A stretch of DNA of 64,000 nt from assembly GCF_900005765.1 (NCBI RefSeq), contig NC_041689.1:1116001-1180000 (forward strand), in the 5' to 3' direction. The translations under genes and the position numbers were made by a program. The stretch comes from Plasmodium relictum (Eukaryota > Apicomplexa > Aconoidasida > Haemosporida > Plasmodiidae). Within the stretch, counting starts at the first letter, position 1; each line of letters opens with the position of its first letter. The notes under the pieces are model-generated. The model saw nothing but the letters and a program-made list of their open reading frames with translations. It was not told the DNA's origin and did not search any database. Shown one piece after another: positions 42,412-53,447 of this stretch.

Positions 42412-43108
42412 TATTAATATTATTTTTTTTTTCTTATTTTTTAATTAAAAAAAATTCTAAGAAAAATGAAAAGATATAATATAATTTTTTTGCATAGATA
42501 TTTTAAATAATATTCTATATACTTCATTTCCGTCATTATACGAAGTTGTTTTTAATTATTATTTTATGTATTTTTTAAAGTTTTTTTTTTTTTTTTTTTT
42601 ATAAATGAATCCTTATGAATATTTTTTACTATTTTTTTTTATTAAATATTAGTTATTCTTATTTTTTTTTTAAAAAAAAAAAAATTAAATAAGCATCTAT
42701 TAAATATATATGCATAGATTTTTTTTATTGTTTTATTCAAATAAAAATATATTTCTATTGTTTTTTTTAAAAAATCAAAAAGATTACATGTAAGAATATA
42801 ATAACACAAAACATTGATTTTAATAATTAATTAAAATATTCTTTATTATTCTTTAGTTTTCTTATTTTATTTATATATTTTTTTATTCCATTCTAATTTA
42901 TAGACGTTCTTTTTTTTTCTTTTTTTTTTAATAGAAAAAGAAGAAAAAAAATTAGTTTCCATTTAATAACCTTAAAATTTTAGTATTTTTAAAAAAAATA
43001 TTAATATAAAAAAAAAAATTAATTTATTCTTATATATAAAAAGTTAAATTATATTTATTAATATATATCTATACTGCAAATTCTTCTAATTCTTTTTTTT
43101 TAATAAAT
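42412..43108. other. Convergent intergenic spacer
   Basis: About 700 bases of T- and A-runs between the LMBD1-like gene and the L27a gene. Only 3'UTR sequence is expected; nothing else seen. Confidence 0.55.
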
Positions 43109-43658
43109 TCAAGCAACCAGTATGCATTGTCCTCCAACTGCTTTTATTTTTTTTTCTGCTAAGGAAGAAAAGTATCTTGCTTTAACTACTATTGGTTGAT
43201 TGTGCTTTAATTTACCATTTCCTAAAACTTTAAAGTAACCTCTTCTTGTTACATCTATTACTGGAGCGATATTTTTATTCTCACTAAATTCTTTTTTTTT
43301 TTCTTCTGGTAACAATCCCCATAATTTATCAACATTTATAGTTGGGCAAAATTTACGATTTTTCAACAAATTAAAATGTCTCATACCAACCTAAAAGAAG
43401 AAGTACATAATATATAAAATAGTAAACAATTTAAAAATAATAATTTCAACTATATTTTTTATTAATTAATTTTCATAAGTTCATTATTTATACTTTTCCA
43501 AAATATCCTGGATGATATTTATCAAAATTTATTCTCATATGGTGTAAACCACCAGCTTTTCCTCTTCCTCCTGGATGTTTTCTATGTTTTCCAACACGAC
43601 CATGACCAGCTGATACATGACCTCTCTTCTTTCTATTTTTCTTAAATCTTGTTGCCAT
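43109..43658 (-). CDS. RPL27A: 60S ribosomal protein L27a (uL15)
   Basis: Large-subunit ribosomal protein. Two exons, minus strand: 43494..43658 and 43109..43390, phase 0; 148 residues, identical in length to the human protein. The N-terminal [20 protein letters not shown] and, after the junction [41 protein letters not shown] and the end [10 protein letters not shown] are all hallmark L27a. The start is [11 protein letters not shown] at 43658; an in-frame ATG 12 codons upstream (43694) would add a hydrophobic extension not found in the family and is rejected. The intron (43391-43493) is about 100 nt with donor GTATAA. Confidence 0.98.
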
Positions 43659-46651
43659 CTTTAATAAAAATTTCAAATAAATAAAAAAATCCAATATATG
43701 TATATATATTTGATTTTTCTTTTTGTTTCTTTTTTTTTCAATTTTAAATTCTTTTTATTACTTTATTTTATTAAAGTATCAAATTATTTTGTATTCATTA
43801 TTTTTTTTTTTTTTTTTAACTTTTTAAAATTTAATTTTTTTTTTTTTTAAACTAACTTTTTAAAATGCTTATCCTGCTTCCTTAATTGTTTTTCTTTTTT
43901 ATTTTTAAATAAATTTTTATATATATAATATATACCTTATATGTTTATCTTATATATGATATATATTTCAAATAATTTTGATTCATCTTTTTTTATTTTA
44001 TTATTTTTTTTTTTTTTTTTACTATATACATATGCCAATTAAAAAATATGTATGTATATATTTTTTTTTTTTTTTTTTGTAAATATATGTATATGTTGTT
44101 TTTTAATAGAAAAAATGGTGCTATAAGGGGTAAGTTTTTAATGCATATTTTTAAATATTAAAATATTATAAGAAAAAATTATAAAATTTAATTATTATTC
44201 TATTATGAAGTATATATAAATTTTTTTTTTTTTTATAGATACTTATTTTTAAATTTTTTTATATGAATATTTTACATTTTTGTTCTTTTTATCGTTTTAC
44301 AAAAATATAAAAATTTATAAAGAAGCATTATAACATTCTTTGCTTACGTACCATAAGAGAGATGTGCTGAAGTTAATCACATAACATTTAGTATATTTTT
44401 CTTCATAATAGGAGAAAATAAAAAAAAAAAAGTTATAACATGTTTTTATGTTTATTAAAATCTAAAAAAAACATCAATCTTATGTTTTAAAAGGTAAAAT
44501 TTAATATAAAAACAAAATTATAATTACTTAGAGAACTTATTCAATATTTATTTTACTTTAAAAAAGATAAATTCCAATTCATAAAGGAAATAAAAATAAA
44601 TAATTTTATCTTGTAATAAAGATAAAGTTTCTTACATGTGAAATAAAGTTAAATATATGTTAAAAAGAAAAAATTTAATTCTTCTATTAATTAATAACAA
44701 AACATTATCTTTTTTAAAATAAGTATGTTCATTTCAGTTACTTTGAACTTTTGACAAAACTAATATAATAATAGGATAATGAGGGAATATATAACTCTTA
44801 ATTATACGATTTTCACAATGTAATGTTTACCTTCTTGTATTTCACTTAAACTTTCATATTTAAAATTATTATGAAAATAAAAATAATTTTAAAATATACA
44901 AATGTATTCTTTAAATAGTGTTAAATAATTTACTAAATATATTTTTAAATTACATTACTAATAATTCGCTTATAGTTTAATTTTTTGTCTAAGTATTTTT
45001 TTTTAATTTTTAATATGTGAATACTATTTCGTTTAATTTTATTAGTAAAGATAATATAAGAAAGATATGAGATATTTTTAAAGAATTATAATTTTTTTTT
45101 TTTTTATAAGAAAATGCTTTCAAATGTATCTAATTTTGTCAAAAAAATAATCCTATTATTAATATAAGAAAAAAAGAAGATAAAATATATTATAGGAAAT
45201 ATGGGAATCATTAGTTTTTTTTTTCTTTTTTTTTTTCCATTTTAAAACCATTTTTTTTTAAATAATATCTCTTTTAATGTAGTATAAATATATTGATTCA
45301 TGTGTAGAAGAATATAAATATCTTATTTAAAATTGAAATTTTTTTTTAAATAATATCTCTTTTAATGTAGTATAAATATATTGATTCATGTGTAGAAGAA
45401 TATAAATATCTTATTTAAAATTGAAATTTTTTTTTAAATATATATAACAGGATAAAAGAAATTTTATTTAAAATGTTTATAAAGTTAATGATATTTTGCA
45501 AAAAGTTAATTATTATATTTTTATCTATCCTTTGCTTTAGAAGGTCAAGAAATATAAATAACGTTACTTCGGTATATCTCTCATTTTAAAAAATATATTA
45601 AACTTTTTTAAAATAAAAAATAATTTTTTTCTTATTTTATATATATATTTTGTCATAACATTTATTATAAATAATTATTTTATTTTAACATATATGAATA
45701 TATAACTATGTTTAAGTAATTGCTACCTTAATAAAACATATCATTCCTTTTATTTAAACAATTCTATTTAAATCATAATTTCTAACATTAAAAACATAAA
45801 ATGTCTTATTTTTTTAATTTATTAAATTGTAATTATACAAAATAAATAGAAAATATATAATACAAATGTAGTTTTGTTAAAATAAAAATAGTAAAATAAA
45901 AAAAAAATATTTAATGATTTATTATATCTTATTAATAAATATATTGTTTTTTGATTTTATATATATTTACTATTTTTTCAAAAAGTGTAAAGTCTAGTAA
46001 TAACAAAAATATTTCTATATATTTAATAGAATAATTAGAATTTTGATTTTTTATACAAGTAATCTTGAAAAATAAGTATCAAATAGAAATTATTTTTGCT
46101 CTTTGTTTAAAAATATATATATATAAAATTATCTTGAGAAAAAATTAATAAATTATATATCTTTTTTTTTTTTTTTAAATAAGTATATTTAAAAAAAAAC
46201 TATATAAAACCAAAAGTAAATAATATTAAATATTTCAAATAATAAAATAATATATATATGAAAAATATGAATAATGAAAAAATGAAATATAAAATAAAGT
46301 AATAGCATAATACAGTAATGTTAAATGTTTAATGCAAGATGATATGCAAAAATTATTTTATACGGTTATAACAATTTTTTGTACTTTACAATTTAATAAA
46401 AAAAAAATTTTTAATTATTTAAAAATATATCTACACAATACATATTAGAAGAAATTTTATATTTGTTTTTTTTTTTTTTATTGTGGTATTATATTTTCAT
46501 CTTAACATATCTTAAGTTGTTCGGTTTTATTCTCACTTTATTTTTTAAGAATTTTTATAAAATATTCAGTTTTTTATTATATTTTACTATATTTCTTTTA
46601 TTTTATATGCAAATTAAGCAAATAATTTTGATTCATTTTTAGTATATAACA
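43659..46651. other. 3-kb divergent intergenic region (L27a and eIF3j)
   Basis: Mostly A/T runs. It includes a possible 5'UTR splice donor (GGG followed by GTAAGT at 44130), a slightly GC-richer patch around 44310-44400 that I could not identify as any RNA class, and an 88-bp perfect tandem duplication (45251-45426). No protein-coding gene is seen. Confidence 0.6.
45251..45440. repeat. Perfect 88-bp tandem duplication
   Basis: Two identical 88-bp units, 45251-45338 and 45339-45426, followed by a partial third start (nine T then AAATA). Each unit begins with a run of nine T and contains TTGATTCATGTGTAGAAG. Identity over the full unit implies a recent slippage or unequal exchange event, or an assembly duplication. 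It lies in the L27a/eIF3j intergenic region. Confidence 0.95.
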
Positions 46652-47402
46652 ATGGGTAAGCCAATCGCAAATTTTGATTTTAAATACTATACATAATGTA
46701 CATATAGAGATAGCCTTATAGTTTTTTATATCATATATGTACAAATATATTACCGTAATGTGCTATCATTACTTTTTATTTTATTTTATTTTTTTTTAAG
46801 AAAAAGATACAACGAATAATGAAGTTGATAACTGGATGGAATGGCTAGATGAAAAAGAAGATAAAAGAGAAGATATAAATTTAAATTCAACTGAAGATGA
46901 TATAATTAAAAAAAATATATTACAAAATAATTTAGATGATATTGCAGATTTTTTAGACATAAGTGAAAATAAAAAAATAAAAAATACAGAAAATGAAAAA
47001 GTAAGTAAAAAAAAAACGGTTGAAAAAATTGTAACTTTAGAAAGTACACCTTTAAATTCGGTAAAAGATTGTGAAACCTTAGGTGAAATTTTGGCTACTA
47101 GAATAAAAAACTGCAAAGCTAAAAGTGTAGCATTAGAAAGATTTTTATCAATTATTATAGAAGCATGTGAAAATAAATTAAAAGATACAGAATTAAAAAG
47201 TATCAATAAAAAAATTGAATCGTTTATTAATAATAGAGAAAAAGGAAAAAGATATGCTTTAATAAATAAAAAAAAACCAAATGAAATTAAAAATTCTATT
47301 AAAAATTATGAAGACGAAGTTGACTTGATATATGGTGATTTATCATATGATGAAGAAGATTATGACGAGGATGTTGCAGAGAAATACTTTGAAAATTTTT
47401 AA
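46652..47402 (+). CDS. EIF3J: Translation initiation factor eIF3 subunit J (HCR1)
   Basis: eIF3j helps bind eIF3 to the 40S subunit and acts in start-site handling and ribosome recycling. Coding exons 46652..46655 (ATG plus one base) and 46801..47402, phase 1, give 201 residues. An acidic N-terminus with DNWMEWLD replaces the DDWD of animal eIF3j. Then come the conserved core LESTPLNSVKDCETLGEILA and SVALERFLSIIIEACENKLK (human YYASFLEVLVRDVCISLEID), a basic KGKR stretch and an acidic end YDEDVAEKYFENF comparable to human YVQDYEDFM. The start assignment depends on a 4-base first coding exon with donor GTAAGC; without it the first ATG would be 46836, which loses the conserved Trp region. An acceptor-like TTTTTAG ends at 46642, so an upstream non-coding exon is likely. 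Confidence 0.85.
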
Positions 47403-47917
47403 TGGCAAATATATTTATATACATATTAATTTTCAATTTTTTAAGTAAAAAGAAGTGCAAAATATATCAACTATAATTTAACAGACGCATATAGAAAATA
47501 TGAAATTAATGCTGCATTGTATTTATAATTATAATTTTATTAAATAAATATACATATATATATGTATTGTTAAATTAATTTATAAAATTAGTATTTTATT
47601 ATTATTATTAAAAAAGAGATGAAACAAAATAAAAATATAATAATGATAAAAAAAAAATATATGTTTTTGAGATAATAGTTTTAACTTTATTAAATATATA
47701 TATATATATATTATTAAAATTATTTATAGAATTAGTATTTTATTATTATTATTAAAAATGAATTAAAATTAAATAAAAAAATAATATTGGTAATAAATTT
47801 ATAAATGGTTTTAAAAAAATATAATTGTTTCCTTTTCTACAAATGATGCAACGAATAACTAAAAGATTTTAAAGTTGAAAATTAGATTATAAAGGGTAAA
47901 GAAGGGCATATGAAATT
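47403..47917. repeat. Convergent spacer holding a degenerate direct repeat
   Basis: Between eIF3j and the RAP gene. Two related segments, about 47545-47610 and 47690-47760, share a TA run and a block reading TAGTATTTTATTATTATTAT. This looks like an old duplication of roughly 145 bp spacing, now diverged. No gene is seen. Confidence 0.6.
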
Positions 47918-49810
47918 TCATAACTTACTTAAAATTTCATGTGCCAAGAATTTTTTTTTTTCTTCAAGAGTGAAATTTTTCCATAGGCATAACTTAATTA
48001 AAATGTAATTAATATTTAAATTGTGTATATGTTGCTTTTTCATATTTGTATATATATCTATAGTATTGTTAAAATTATAAAATGGACTAGTCTCAAAATG
48101 AATAATAACTTGATGTTCCTTTTCTGAATTATCTATTTTATGTAAAACTAAATAAATATGATTCAAATAATAATTAAAGAGAATTTCATTTTTTCGGATT
48201 TTTTTAACTTTAAATATTTTATTGTTAAATTCGTTGTTTAGTAATAAATACAAGTCATCTATATGTTCATTTATATCATTATTTAATTCTGGAATATTAT
48301 GTTCATTATCTAATTGTATATTCTTTAAGATTTTATTAATAGCACCTATATTTTCTAATTTTTCGAAAATTAATTTATTTATATTATTTTGATTTTTTTT
48401 TTTATTTAAATGTAATTCTTTGTTATCTTCTTCTAATTCATTTATGTTCTCTTTCATTATTTCATTATTATTAGAATTGTTATTACCTTGTGTTAATGAA
48501 ACATAAATTTGAAATAATTTTAATTTATCATCCTCATTTGATAAATTAAAATTTCTAAAATTAAATAAATAGTCAATCATGCATATATATGACTCATGAT
48601 GTGAAATGTATAATTTTAAATAAGTAAATAAGTATATTAACAACAATAAGTCTTTATCATCGAGTGAATAAAATTTATTTATAAAATTTTTTTCTAATAA
48701 TGATAAGATGCATAAGGGAAAATTGAAATTTATTTGCTCTTTTAATGTTGAAATGCACAGTAACAATGTTACACAACTAGACAATGGGAGAAAATCAATT
48801 ACATTATATAAAAATGAATTTAACTTATCATAAAAATAATAATTGTCATAGCCTAGAGAGCAAAAAGATAAATATATATTAATTAATTTGTTTCCCACTT
48901 CAACTTTTTCCATTACTATACTTGTATTGTCTAATATTTTTATTATTTGATTACTTACTTCGTAAAATAAAGCAAAATCTCTTATATTAAAATTATATAG
49001 AGAAGTGCACAGTAGCATATAACAATCTATTGTTAAATAATTATCTTTTATTTCTTGATTACTTTCTTTTATTTCTTTTTCATGTAACTTTTCTTCACTT
49101 ACACATATTTCTTTCTTTTGAATATTGTCTAAAATTACTTTAATATAATTATTTATAAAAGTTGAAAAATTAGAATTAACTGGACTACTCTTTATATTTT
49201 TTATATTTGATAAAAGAAGTAGAAATTGAAAAAATTTATTTCTATCATCTTTGAAGAAATTATTTAAAAAAAATTCATCCCTTGCAGTTTCTAGGATTTC
49301 ATTTAATAAAATTTGAGGCATAAATTGTATTTTAGAAAAACATAATACAAACAAAAATAATTCATGAAAATTAAAAATAGGAATTTTTATTTTAAGATAA
49401 GTTAAGAAATCAAGAAATACCTCACTTTTCCAAATTTTTATCTTTAAATCATCATTTTTTTTTATTATAACTAATATTTTATTTAATATGTTTAATAATT
49501 TAAAAATATCTACTTCATTTTCTGCTTTTTTAAGTTTTAAGTCATATTTATTACCTTCCTTATTTTTTATATATACATAGAAATTATTTTCATTCAGAAT
49601 TTTTTGAACATTGCTTAATGTTTCATTTAAACTTTTTTCAAAGTTTAATGCATCATAAAATTTTTTATCAACTCTTAAAATATTACTATGTTTTAAATAT
49701 GTACGAAATTCACGAGTTCTTTCATATTTCCTTATTTTTATCTTTAAATATCCAAGAAAAATATTACTTCTAACAAAACTATTTATATATTTAATTGATA
49801 TAATGTTCAT
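47918..49810 (-). CDS. RAP-domain protein with helical repeats, probably mitochondrial
   Basis: Single exon, 630 residues. The N-terminus (MNIISIKYINSFVRSNIFLG then KIKIRKYERTREFR) is amphipathic and basic, like a mitochondrial presequence. The body is helix-pair repeats such as FNFHELFLFVLCFSKIQFMP and DDKDLLLLIYLFTYLKLYIS. The last 60 residues have the RAP pattern: VIIHFETSPFYNF (strand with the conserved acidic position), then IHNLNINYILIKLCLWKNF and EEKKKFLAHEILSKL (family: vlsIpyweW...k..yL...L). RAP proteins are expanded in Apicomplexa and bind organellar RNA (established). The fold resembles a nuclease, but catalytic function is not shown. A low-complexity Asn/Glu/Lys stretch interrupts the repeats near residue 440-480. 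It is co-directional with the membrane-protein gene upstream at 52983. Confidence 0.75.
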   Translation of the reverse strand: MNIISIKYINSFVRSNIFLGYLKIKIRKYERTREFRTYLKHSNILRVDKKFYDALNFEKSLNETLSNVQKILNENNFYVYIKNKEGNKYDLKLKKAENEVDIFKLLNILNKILVIIKKNDDLKIKIWKSEVFLDFLTYLKIKIPIFNFHELFLFVLCFSKIQFMPQILLNEILETARDEFFLNNFFKDDRNKFFQFLLLLSNIKNIKSSPVNSNFSTFINNYIKVILDNIQKKEICVSEEKLHEKEIKESNQEIKDNYLTIDCYMLLCTSLYNFNIRDFALFYEVSNQIIKILDNTSIVMEKVEVGNKLINIYLSFCSLGYDNYYFYDKLNSFLYNVIDFLPLSSCVTLLLCISTLKEQINFNFPLCILSLLEKNFINKFYSLDDKDLLLLIYLFTYLKLYISHHESYICMIDYLFNFRNFNLSNEDDKLKLFQIYVSLTQGNNNSNNNEIMKENINELEEDNKELHLNKKKNQNNINKLIFEKLENIGAINKILKNIQLDNEHNIPELNNDINEHIDDLYLLLNNEFNNKIFKVKKIRKNEILFNYYLNHIYLVLHKIDNSEKEHQVIIHFETSPFYNFNNTIDIYTNMKKQHIHNLNINYILIKLCLWKNFTLEEKKKFLAHEILSKL

Positions 49811-50661
49811 TTTTATATTATTACATTTTTTATTTTATTTTAAATATCATATTTACCCATTCTTTTTGTCAAAATACAAAAAAAAGGGATGTTATCGCAA
49901 ATCTGTATTTTTATTTTTAAAAAAGTTTATCATTTTTTTGCTTACACAAAATGATTTAAGTGGTTATAATTATGATATTATACTTTTTGTAATGAAAGTT
50001 CGTTTTTTTGTTTTTCCTTTATTTTTTAATAAAAGAAATAAGAATTGAAAACACGTGAATATTTTTCTATATTTTTACGTTTTTTTTTTTTTTTTTTTTT
50101 GTTGAATTATATTGTTCTTACAAAAGCATGGTTGATTTATATATATGATATTTATTATTTTCAAAAATAAAAAATAGTGTTTTTATATATTTATAATATA
50201 AAAACTCAAGAAAAAAAATTTATATAAACATGCATAAATAATGAAAAGAACAAAACTATACATGTATATATTTCTACAAATTATTAAAATATTTTAATTA
50301 AATGAAAATATCATCTGTTTTATATTATGACTTCTCAATCTTATTTTAGTTATAGTTTTAATTCTTTTCTTTAACTGCTTTTGTAATAATAATAATAATG
50401 TATTAATTCATTAATATCATGTGCATTAAAAATACAATAAAAAAATAAGAGGTTACTGTATGTATATAAAAAAAATTATATATATATAAATGGAAATATA
50501 GATGAAAGATAAAAGAATAGAATAAATAAAAATTTTAAATAATTAATAAAATAGAAAAAAAAATTAAATATATGTTTAAATTTTTACAAAATTTAGGAAA
50601 TATATTAATAAAAAAAAAATTATGATATATTTAGTATGTTTTATACAAACACTTTAGAATA
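49811..50661. other. Intergenic region between two minus-strand genes
   Basis: About 850 bases holding the RAP-gene promoter and the 3'UTR of the next gene. An open frame at 49803-50048 (plus) is T-rich Phe/Leu sequence and unlikely to be a gene. Confidence 0.5.
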
Positions 50662-52983
50662 CTATGATAAAGTAGATTCCTCTATTGTATTGCTTTTAGT
50701 ATGTGACTTATTTAAAAATTTAGAAAAAAATAAATTTGAAAAAATAATTAAAATTATTGTTGAGCGTATCAAATAAACTGATTTCCCATCTAGGCAAATT
50801 CCTGAACTTCCATCATTTTGAACACAAAGAGGAATATTATATTCACGATTTATAGAAAAAATTGATGAGATTAATGTTATTAATGCTAAATTTACAAAAA
50901 CAAAGGAAGAATATTTTATTTTTTGAATATTTTTTATGCTTTTATATTTAAGAAGAATATATATTAATAAAAATATTGATATAAATAAAAATGTTAGTAT
51001 TGCATATAAAAGAATTCTATGACAATTCCCAGCTTTTTTTAGTTTTTCTAAAAATTTACACTCTAAATTATATATAGTAGGACCGAAAATATATTTTCGG
51101 GTTATTACAAGTTTTTCATCTTTTAATAATCCAACATCACCAGGATTTTTTAGTGCTGAATTTAATTCTTCATCAGTTAGCTCTATTTCATTATCTTTTA
51201 TATTATAATTTGATCGTAACATGTTTTGAGAGGCCAAATTCACTAAAAAATCTTCCAAAGACTGTTTACTTATTAATTTACAGAATTCATTATTTATTAA
51301 TGATTCCATTGTTTGTTCTTTATCAATAGAAAGGTTTACATCACCATTTATTTGTGTAATTTTTTGAATTCTTCTTACGGTGGTCGCTCCAATATGAATT
51401 AATATTGATTTCTCATTATTCTTTGATCTTAATATGATCTCATGAATTTTCCAAGAATCAGAAAGTAGTGATGTTAGTACAAATGAAAAACATAACACAT
51501 ATAAGATGATGCATAATAATATACTATAGTTAAAACAAAAGTATTTCACTTCCTTTGATATTTTTGACTTTTTTTCTATAATCAAACTCTTTTTATCTTT
51601 TAAATATGTATTATTAGATACAAAAGATTTTATTTTTTCAAAACTATATATTTTTTTTTCTATTTTTTGTAGTTTTTTATCATTTCCATTTTCATTAAAA
51701 TTAATTTCTTTATGTTCTTCTTGTAAATCTAATATTATATGATCTTCAGTTTTAATTGAATATATGTGATCATCTCGTACATATTTACTGTTTGTCTCAT
51801 ATTCATTGTTTTCTTTTATTAAATAAGAATTTTTATTTTTACGAATATTAAGAAACTCTACATTAAAACTATTATGAACATTGCTATGTGATGAATTATT
51901 AGAAAGGATGTTTTCTTCAGAATTTCCACATTTTTTGTTATGTTCATTATTTACTATTGGTATTTTTTCTTTTTCTAAAACATCATTTTCTTTTGAATTA
52001 TTCATATAAGATTTATTTAAGGTATTATTATTCATACAAGTATCTGCCTTTCTATTTATTTCTGTACATATTTCTTTGTCTTGAAAATTTGAACTAAGAG
52101 CATCCTTTTTTTTAAATAAAGAAAAGAGTTTATTTTTATTTCTACTTTTTTTTTTACTTTTCTTATCTTTTTCCAACTCTTTATTTAAAATTTTATGTAA
52201 TTCGTTACTATTTTGAGAGTATTCATTTATACCATTTTCGTTACAAACTTTTTTTTCTTCATTTTGTAGACTATCAGATTGTTCTTGAGATAAATGATAA
52301 TTATTATCATAATTGCTATTTATATCATTTTTAAATATGTTCTTTTCCTTGCTATAATTTGTTTCTTCAATTACATTTTTACTATTATTTTTCATTCCTA
52401 TATTATCATCATATGTTTTTAATTTATCAGTTGAATTATCAACATCATTGGTACTGCTATAAGAGGCTTCATTTTCTTTTTTTTTTTCTTGTTCCATTGT
52501 ATCGGAAGAATATAAATCCAATTTGTCCTTGTTATCTAAGCTGTTTATTTTTTCATTTTCTTTATCATTCTCAGAATATATAACTTGATTCTTAAATATG
52601 TTTAGTTTATTCTCAGAACCCTTCAATATACTAACTCCTTCCTCTTTCTTTATAGTATATAAATCATTTTCATTTTCGAGTATTTTTTTATCATTATTAT
52701 TTATTTCATTTTTCGTACAGTTATCCTTTGAGTCATCTTTTTCAATTACCTTTTTATTATTTTCAAATAAATTAATTCTTAAGTTATTCATATGTTCCTT
52801 TTCCATATTTTCATAATTGTCTAAGTTTGACTTATTTTCCAAATACTCGTCAAAGGCACTCCCGTGATAATTAAAAGAAATAAGATTGCTATCATTTAAA
52901 TCAATTTTTTTTTTTTCTGATTTTTCTATATTTAAATAATTCATTTGTATTTCTACATCTGTGGAATTTACCACTGCTTCCAT
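50662..52983 (-). CDS. Conserved four-span membrane protein with long disordered N-terminus
   Basis: Single exon, 773 residues, not recognised as a named family. Residues 1 to about 470 are Asn/Lys/Glu/Ser-rich and disordered. The C-terminal 300 residues hold four predicted membrane helices: YSILLCIILYVLCFSFVLTS (about 480-505), then a loop of about 150 residues starting SDSWKIHE, then LLYAILTFLFISIFLLIYIL and FVFVNLALITLISSIFSI as a close pair, a short loop with two Cys (CVQNDGSSGIC), and YLIRSTIILIIFSNLFFSKF. This order (TM, long loop opening with W, TM-TM, short loop, TM) resembles claudin/PMP22/Sur7-type tetraspans, but I see no diagnostic motif. In P. falciparum the corresponding position is, as I recall, an uncharacterised membrane protein. 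Confidence 0.8.
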   Translation of the reverse strand: MEAVVNSTDVEIQMNYLNIEKSEKKKIDLNDSNLISFNYHGSAFDEYLENKSNLDNYENMEKEHMNNLRINLFENNKKVIEKDDSKDNCTKNEINNNDKKILENENDLYTIKKEEGVSILKGSENKLNIFKNQVIYSENDKENEKINSLDNKDKLDLYSSDTMEQEKKKENEASYSSTNDVDNSTDKLKTYDDNIGMKNNSKNVIEETNYSKEKNIFKNDINSNYDNNYHLSQEQSDSLQNEEKKVCNENGINEYSQNSNELHKILNKELEKDKKSKKKSRNKNKLFSLFKKKDALSSNFQDKEICTEINRKADTCMNNNTLNKSYMNNSKENDVLEKEKIPIVNNEHNKKCGNSEENILSNNSSHSNVHNSFNVEFLNIRKNKNSYLIKENNEYETNSKYVRDDHIYSIKTEDHIILDLQEEHKEINFNENGNDKKLQKIEKKIYSFEKIKSFVSNNTYLKDKKSLIIEKKSKISKEVKYFCFNYSILLCIILYVLCFSFVLTSLLSDSWKIHEIILRSKNNEKSILIHIGATTVRRIQKITQINGDVNLSIDKEQTMESLINNEFCKLISKQSLEDFLVNLASQNMLRSNYNIKDNEIELTDEELNSALKNPGDVGLLKDEKLVITRKYIFGPTIYNLECKFLEKLKKAGNCHRILLYAILTFLFISIFLLIYILLKYKSIKNIQKIKYSSFVFVNLALITLISSIFSINREYNIPLCVQNDGSSGICLDGKSVYLIRSTIILIIFSNLFFSKFLNKSHTKSNTIEESTLS

Positions 52984-53441
52984 ATTTATTTTATTATGAT
53001 GTCAAATAAAATTATAAAAAATAAAAATTAGAATCAATAATTATTTACAACTTCAAAATATGGCTAAGATAAATATACGAAATTTTTAAATTTCTATTTA
53101 TAAAAGACTTAAAAATTATAAAGTTTTTATTATCTTTTTATATTATATTACATTTCCATATTATCCATACATTTAAAAAGTTTAATTTTTAATTTTATTA
53201 AAAGAATAAAATTGGGAAATGTGAAATTTTTTTTTTTTTATTTTATATAAAACGATGCTTTTTCCAAATCTATAAAAAGATAAAAAATAATATATATAAA
53301 TATATTTATTAAAATAAACATAAAAAAGATAACATATAAGAAAATCAATAAAATTTATAACATAAATATAAAATTAAATATATAATAATATAAAAGAAAA
53401 AATCTACTATGAATCTGAAATTATAGAAATAGGAGGCATAT

Positions 53442-53447
53442 GTGCAC
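53442..53447. promoter_or_regulatory. GTGCAC hexamer, possible AP2-factor site
   Basis: A palindromic GTGCAC in an otherwise AT-only promoter, in a GC-richer patch (GGAGGCATATGTGCACCG). GTGCAC is the reported motif of the invasion regulator AP2-I in P. falciparum (from memory). One hexamer alone is weak evidence. Confidence 0.25.

Noticed and set aside
43659-43694. Upstream in-frame ATG adding 12 residues to L27a
   Set aside because: The extension is hydrophobic and absent from the family; the MATRF start gives the standard 148 residues.
44310-44400. GC-richer patch in the L27a/eIF3j interval, considered as a snoRNA or snRNA
   Set aside because: No C/D box pair, H/ACA layout or recognisable snRNA core could be found by eye.
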